Shown piece after piece: positions 60,007 to 64,000 of a stretch of 64,000 nt of DNA. The notes under the pieces are model-generated. The model worked only from the letters and a program-made list of their open reading frames with translations. It was not told where the DNA came from and searched no databases. Positions within the stretch are counted from its first letter, which is position 1; the number at the start of each line of letters is the position of its first letter. Position numbers and translations under genes: made by a program. The DNA lies in assembly GCF_017744435.1 (NCBI RefSeq), contig NZ_JAGIBG010000003.1:1-64000 (forward strand). Reading direction: 5' to 3'. Origin of the DNA: Pseudomonas sp. (GTDB lineage Bacteria > Pseudomonadota > Gammaproteobacteria > Pseudomonadales > Pseudomonadaceae).

Positions 60007-61149
60007 TCACCCTTCGGTGCACAGCTCGCGAGCCGTGCGCCACAGGTAGTGCAGATCGTCTGCCATGCGTGCGGCCGTCTCACTCCTGCTTCGGGCATCA
60101 AGCAAGACTTCCAGGTGATCGTCACTCGGGCTCTTCATGTTCAGCTCGGTGCAGTAGCGCCAGAACAGGCCATTGCTGGTGTTGCCATTGTTCGGAACCA
60201 CTTCGCCCAGTGCCTTCAGACGAGCGTGTTCGTGGGGATAGGTTTCAACATCGCAGCTGTAGCCCGTATAGAAACGATGATTGAGCTCGAGATAGATCGA
60301 CCCGGGCATGAACCCGAGTGAATAGCTGAGGCCATAGTACTTGTTGTTCTTGGCGGTGCTGTAATAACGATCGATGATGCTTGCAGTTGGCGCCTCACAA
60401 GGCGCGGGCAGTTCAGGGTACTTTTGCTTCACTTGCTCGACCACGTCTTGCCACAGAGCCAGCTGGAGGTCCTTCAATGTCTCCATATAGGCCTTTTGCA
60501 GGTCTTTCACCAGTAGAAGATTCTTGTCCTTGAGCAGTGTCTGTTTGAGCATGTCCATGTACTTTTGGCCTTGGTCCTTTGAGGTCAACTTGCGAATCAG
60601 GTCGATGTACTGCAGCAGGCTTTCGCGTACCGCCGCTTCGCGAACTACCCAGGCCTGGCAGCGTTCGAGCCATTCCAGGATGTCGCTGGAGTAGCTGACT
60701 CGGTGGTAGTCGATCCCTTTGCAGCTCTTGCTGTCCGCATCTTCGCCATCGAGGGTGAGGTACAGGGTATCAATCTGTTGGAAGCCCTCGGACTGCAGCG
60801 TTTTTACGTAGCGGTAAAGCTGTTCGTGCTGGTCCTCTGCATGAATCTTGTTCTCAAGAATGATTGCCTGCTGCTTGCTGTTGCGGATGAGAATATCAAT
60901 GTTTCGATACTCAACTTGAACAGTGGCACCTCGGCAGTCGAAGTGCGCAATGCCGAGGCCTTCAAGCAGCGACTGCAACGGTTTCGCACCTGCGTTGTGA
61001 GCACCTTGGGGATCCAGGAGGAATGCCAGGAAACGTGAGTGCAGGCGGACCTCATCAGAAGCGCTGCGCAGCAAGGTGAAAAGATTGAAGCTGGGAGGGC
61101 GATGATGCTCGGCACGCAACACCGCTGCGCGATTGATCAGATTAAGCAA
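60007..61149 (-). CDS. PD-(D/E)XK nuclease-superfamily protein
   Basis: A protein of about 380 residues with a PD-(D/E)XK core of the PDDEXK_4 type. The segment NLFTLLRSASDEVRLHSRFL precedes the motif, and the catalytic signature is Asp in RNIDILIRN followed by ILENKIHAEDQHEQLYRY (ExK). The second half is helical and charged. I prefer TTG 61149, since AAGGAG lies 8 bases upstream; ATG 61182 and TTG 61227 are open alternatives without ribosome sites. Codon use is more AT-rich than in neighbours, and the gene sits alone between housekeeping genes, suggesting acquisition. Relatives are often found in defence or phage-linked positions, but its role is not known to me. Confidence 0.8.
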   Translation of the reverse strand: MLNLINRAAVLRAEHHRPPSFNLFTLLRSASDEVRLHSRFLAFLLDPQGAHNAGAKPLQSLLEGLGIAHFDCRGATVQVEYRNIDILIRNSKQQAIILENKIHAEDQHEQLYRYVKTLQSEGFQQIDTLYLTLDGEDADSKSCKGIDYHRVSYSSDILEWLERCQAWVVREAAVRESLLQYIDLIRKLTSKDQGQKYMDMLKQTLLKDKNLLLVKDLQKAYMETLKDLQLALWQDVVEQVKQKYPELPAPCEAPTASIIDRYYSTAKNNKYYGLSYSLGFMPGSIYLELNHRFYTGYSCDVETYPHEHARLKALGEVVPNNGNTSNGLFWRYCTELNMKSPSDDHLEVLLDARSRSETAARMADDLHYLWRTARELCTEG

Positions 61150-61223
61150 TTGAGCGTCTCCTTGTGCTCGCGATAGCGGCATTGATTCTATTGAGCCACT
61201 ATCGCGCAGTACAAGCGCCGCAT

Positions 61224-61802
61224 TCAATTGTTGGATGGCGCGGGGTTTCCAGCAGGTTCTTCGCGCCAGATCAGCTTGCTGGTGTCATAACCCTGCTTAC
61301 GGGCAATCGCCAGCAGCTGGTCACGGGTCTGGTCAGTGATCGCTGGCGTGCGTGACAGCAGCCACAGGTATTCGCGGTTGGGGTGGCCGACCAGCGCCAC
61401 GCGGTAGTCCTTGTCGTGGTACAGCACCCAGTACTCGCCCTTGGTCATCTCCGGCGCCAGGCGGCTGAACCAGTTGTCGAAGCGCACCCAGAGCTTGTCG
61501 GTCTTCCCCGGCACCTGGGCTTCGGCGATGCCGCGGGCTTCGTTCCATGTGCCGTCCTTTTCCTTGCAGCGGTTGGTCACGTCGATGCGGCCATCCTCGC
61601 GCAAGCCGTAATGGGCTTCGGACTGCATGCAGTTGCGCTGGAAGAACATCGGCAGGCGCGCCAGCTCGTACCAGGTGCCCTGGTAGCGTTGCAGGTCGAC
61701 CTGCTCGGTGGTCGGCGGGGAGCGGTGATCGTCGTTGGAACCGATGCAGCCCATCAGGGCAAAGGTCATGCAGGAAAGCATCAGGGCCGTGCGCATCGCC
61801 AT
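61224..61802 (-). CDS. blc: Outer-membrane lipocalin (Blc-like lipoprotein)
   Basis: A 192-residue lipoprotein. The signal peptide ends in the lipobox LMGC (Cys19), so the protein is lipidated and probably outer-membrane bound. The lipocalin motifs are DLQRYQGTWYELARLPMFFQ (GxW), RVALVGHPNREYLWLLSRTP and the C-terminal Arg-Glu region. Relatives bind lysophospholipids or fatty acids under membrane stress. AGGAGG precedes ATG 61802; the frame to 61934 is open but would lose the signal peptide. Confidence 0.92.
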   Translation of the reverse strand: MAMRTALMLSCMTFALMGCIGSNDDHRSPPTTEQVDLQRYQGTWYELARLPMFFQRNCMQSEAHYGLREDGRIDVTNRCKEKDGTWNEARGIAEAQVPGKTDKLWVRFDNWFSRLAPEMTKGEYWVLYHDKDYRVALVGHPNREYLWLLSRTPAITDQTRDQLLAIARKQGYDTSKLIWREEPAGNPAPSNN

Positions 61803-61875
61803 GGCAAACCTCCTGTCAGCGAGTGTGGGGCTTACCTTTGGTTCGATGCGGGCGGGGCGCAAAAGTTGTATCGGT

Positions 61876-62511
61876 TCAGGCATTGTCCGGTGGCAGGTCG
61901 AATGAGCCGGTCTGCACTTCGCCCACACGCACATAACGGGCGATGACCACGCCTTTGGGCGTCACTTGCGAATGCTTCAGGGTGAACGCCCATGGTGCAG
62001 CATCGTCGCCGAACAGGCGCTTGCCATGCCCCAGCAGCACGGGGTGGGTGAGCAGCTGAAGCTCATCGACCAGGCCGGCGGCGAGCAATTGTTGCACCAC
62101 ATCGGCGCTGCCCTGGGTGAGCAGATCGGCACCCTCCTGCTGCTTGAGGGCACGTACCGCCGCGACAATATCCGCGCCCAGCGCATGGCTGTTGTGCCAA
62201 TCGAGGCTGTCCGGGTCATGGGTGGCGACGTGCTTGGCCACGCTGTTGAACAGGTTGGCGATGGAGAATTCCTCGGTGTCGTCTTTCACCTTCGGCCAGT
62301 AGCCGGCAAAGATGTCGTAGGTGCGCCGGCCCAGCAGCAATTCGAAAGGTTGGCTGAACAGTGCCTGCATCGCCTGGCCAAACACTTCCTCGGCATAGGG
62401 CACGAGCCAACCGCCGAAGGTGAAACCACCACTGGTATCTTCCTGAGGCCCGCCGGGGGCCTGCATGACGCCGTCGAGGCTGACGAAGGCGGCTACGATG
62501 AGTTTGCGCAT
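61876..62511 (-). CDS. Dihydrofolate-reductase-fold (RibD C-terminal-like) reductase
   Basis: A 211-residue protein of the RibD-C/DHFR-like superfamily, as in YyaP/YwjB. It starts RKLIVAAFVSLDGVMQAPGG, with LLLGRRTYDIFAGYWP, GADLLTQGSADVVQQLLAAG and LLTHPVLLGHGKRLFGD. It is not a FolA dihydrofolate reductase; an NADPH-dependent reductase of unknown substrate is the safest call. TCAGGAG precedes the ATG. Followed by blc 73 bases downstream on the same strand. Confidence 0.88.
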   Translation of the reverse strand: MRKLIVAAFVSLDGVMQAPGGPQEDTSGGFTFGGWLVPYAEEVFGQAMQALFSQPFELLLGRRTYDIFAGYWPKVKDDTEEFSIANLFNSVAKHVATHDPDSLDWHNSHALGADIVAAVRALKQQEGADLLTQGSADVVQQLLAAGLVDELQLLTHPVLLGHGKRLFGDDAAPWAFTLKHSQVTPKGVVIARYVRVGEVQTGSFDLPPDNA

Positions 62512-62673
62512 GGGGGCTCTCCTGAAAGACCTGTCGGGGGTGATGATTCACCTATGGTCGAACGGCGCGCGGCGATTTCGACAGGGCAAGCAGTCCCGTT
62601 TTTGGCACAAGCACGGTCACCTGCCTGGGTTACCATCCACGCCGTGAACCCTTTCCCCACAGGAGTGCCGCCC

Positions 62674-63486
62674 GTGACCGAGTACACCGCGTTCAAGGTC
62701 GAACTGACCGACAACATCGCCCATGTGCAGATCAACCGCCCGGAAAAGATCAACGCGATGAACGCGGCCTTCTGGGCGGAAATCGTCGAGATCTTCCAGT
62801 GGATCGACGACACCGATGCCGTGCGCGCGGTGGTGATCAGCGGTGCCGGCAAGCACTTCTCCGCCGGTATCGACCTGATGATGCTGGCCTCGCTGGCCGG
62901 GCAGATGGGCAAGGATGTCGGCCGCAACGCACGCTTCCTGCGCAAGACCATCCAGCGCCTGCAGGCCTCCTTCAATGCCGTGGACAACTGCCGCAAGCCG
63001 GTGCTGGCGGCAGTGCAGGGCTACTGCATCGGTGGCGCCATCGACCTGATCTCCGCCTGCGACATGCGCTACTGCAGCCGCGATGCGCAATTCTCGATCA
63101 AGGAAATCGACATGGGCATGGCCGCCGATGTCGGCACCTTGCAACGTTTGCCACGTATCATCGGCGACGGCATGATGCGTGAGCTGGCCTTCACCGGGCG
63201 CAACGTGGAAGCCGATGAGGCGCTGCGCATCGGCCTGGTCAACCGGGTCTATGATGATCAGGCCGCGCTGCTCGACGGGGTCTTTGCCATTGCCCGCGAG
63301 ATTGCCGCAAAATCGCCGATCGCCGTGGCCGGCACCAAGGAGATGCTCAGCTACATGCGTGACCATCGCATCGACGATGGCCTGGACTACATCGCCACCT
63401 GGAACGCCGCGATGCTGCAGTCCGAAGACCTGCGCGTGGCCGTGGCGGCGCACATGAGCAAACAGAAACCGACGTTCGCCGACTGA
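62674..63486 (+). CDS. Crotonase-family protein, delta(3,5)-delta(2,4)-dienoyl-CoA isomerase-like
   Basis: A 270-residue crotonase. [16 protein letters not shown] and the segment [20 protein letters not shown] closely resemble eukaryotic ECH1 dienoyl-CoA isomerase, where the Glu in KE and the Asp in ADVG do the chemistry; both acids are present. It probably shifts double bonds of unsaturated fatty acyl-CoAs before beta-oxidation. The frame is open from 61966 but the family start is GTG 62674, with AGGAG 8 bases upstream. GTG 62644 is a weaker alternative. Transcribed toward nudC with 34 bases between. Confidence 0.85.
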   Translation: MTEYTAFKVELTDNIAHVQINRPEKINAMNAAFWAEIVEIFQWIDDTDAVRAVVISGAGKHFSAGIDLMMLASLAGQMGKDVGRNARFLRKTIQRLQASFNAVDNCRKPVLAAVQGYCIGGAIDLISACDMRYCSRDAQFSIKEIDMGMAADVGTLQRLPRIIGDGMMRELAFTGRNVEADEALRIGLVNRVYDDQAALLDGVFAIAREIAAKSPIAVAGTKEMLSYMRDHRIDDGLDYIATWNAAMLQSEDLRVAVAAHMSKQKPTFAD

Positions 63487-63520
63487 CCGGGCCGGGGGAC
63501 GCAGCAAAGGAACCCCCGAC

Positions 63521-64000
63521 ATGTCAGCTCGCTGGACTACCGCAGTACTCGACCCACAGATCACCGGGGGGCTGGCCGTGGCCCGCAGCCCGGAAGGGTT
63601 CCTGGTGGACGCCAACGGCGCGCTGTTCCCCCGCGACTGGCTCAAGCGCCAGGACCTCGACGTGCTGTGTGAGCACGGCATCGGCCACTTCGACGGCGAG
63701 CCGGTGTTCCTGCTGGAGTTGCGCAGCGCGGTCGAGGTGCCTGGCTGCAGCTGGCGCGGGCTGCGCGCGTTCATGCTGGAAGGCGACTTCGACACCTACA
63801 AGGTGCTCGGCTATGCCGCGCAGATCGGCACCTGGGCCCGCGAACACCGCTTCTGCGGCAGCTGCGGCCAGGCGATGACGCAGATCCGCTGGGAGCGGGC
63901 GATGTACTGCCAGCCCTGCGACCTGCGCAGCTACCCGCGCATCTCGCCGAGCATGATCGTGCTGGTGACCCGTGGCGACGAGATCCTGCTGGCCCGTTCG
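63521..64000 (+). CDS. nudC: NAD(H) pyrophosphatase NudC, 5' part
   Basis: The first 160 codons are open to the window edge, so the C-terminal Nudix box is not visible. The N-terminal domain and the zinc finger are: Cys pairs in FCGSCGQAM and [12 protein letters not shown], then [12 protein letters not shown], as in NudC. NudC hydrolyses NADH and removes NAD caps from RNA. ATG 63521 has AAAGGA upstream. Truncated by the window only; there is no sign of damage. Confidence 0.9.
   Translation, partial: MSARWTTAVLDPQITGGLAVARSPEGFLVDANGALFPRDWLKRQDLDVLCEHGIGHFDGEPVFLLELRSAVEVPGCSWRGLRAFMLEGDFDTYKVLGYAAQIGTWAREHRFCGSCGQAMTQIRWERAMYCQPCDLRSYPRISPSMIVLVTRGDEILLARS

Noticed and set aside
61966..62673. 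N-terminal extension (236 codons) of the crotonase frame
   Set aside because: It is the antisense of the RibD-C-like gene at 61876-62511. The crotonase family start with ribosome site is the GTG at 62674.

Overview
The window reads as chromosomal DNA of a fluorescent pseudomonad, most likely of the Pseudomonas putida group. The reasons are high GC with C/G-ending codons, the abundant REP palindromes built on a CGCGGGC...GCCCGCTCCCACAGG core, a PrrF-type iron-responsive small RNA, Pseudomonas-type liu, glg/tre and pyrimidine-degradation clusters, and DUF3077/DUF2934 small proteins. I saw no rRNA, tRNA, CRISPR array, integrase or transposase. Nearly everything is core-type metabolism, with a few accessory insertions.

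Layout. (1) 0.2-5.3 kb, minus strand: a red-light two-component cluster of bacteriophytochrome kinase, single-domain response regulator and hybrid kinase, bounded by an unusually long perfect palindrome at the window edge. (2) 5.5-11.9 kb, plus strand: a Csu-type chaperone-usher pilus operon with four SCPU-domain subunits, chaperone, usher and tip adhesin. (3) 12.0-15.3 kb: an M14 carboxypeptidase, an odd sigma-region-4/FecR-N-terminus/membrane fusion with a Fur-like box, the PrrF-like sRNA, a DUF3077 protein and a divergent phage-repressor-like regulator that has lost its self-cleavage residues. (4) 15.4-22.9 kb: liuABCD (leucine/isovalerate catabolism, minus strand), divergent from an acyl-CoA ligase across two LiuR-like boxes.

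(5) 23.0-44.4 kb: the alpha-glucan and trehalose locus, as two converging operons. The plus-strand operon is glgE, treS-maltokinase, glgB; the minus-strand operon is glgA, treZ, malQ, treY, a DUF2934 protein, glgX and an endonuclease/exonuclease/phosphatase-family protein. A short autotransporter-type barrel protein lies between them. Together they make maltose-1-phosphate, polymerise and branch alpha-glucan, trim it, and release or rebuild trehalose. Both operons have a possible AlgU/sigmaE-type promoter. (6) 44.9-49.7 kb: a small coiled-coil protein, gnd-zwf (oxidative pentose phosphate) and a GH15 hydrolase that may be a trehalase. (7) 49.7-50.4 kb: a HigBA toxin-antitoxin pair with a strong palindromic operator.

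(8) 50.4-58.8 kb: reductive pyrimidine degradation, with a VOC protein, a RutR-like TetR regulator, preA and preT, dihydropyrimidinase, an NCS1 transporter and an N-carbamoyl-beta-alanine amidohydrolase. Two related palindromes sit in the hydA/transporter divergent region and are candidate operators. (9) 59.0-64.0 kb: RNase Z, a PD-(D/E)XK nuclease-like gene that looks acquired, lipocalin Blc, a RibD-C/DHFR-like reductase, a dienoyl-CoA-isomerase-like crotonase and the 5' part of nudC.

The least explained items are the sigma4-FecR fusion beside PrrF, the non-cleavable repressor variant, a 5'-leader hairpin that would bury the Shine-Dalgarno sequence of the autotransporter-like gene, the 70-bp-arm palindrome at the left edge and the lone PD-(D/E)XK gene. 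Start sites, regulatory sites and similarity statements are my reading of the sequence; no database search was run.
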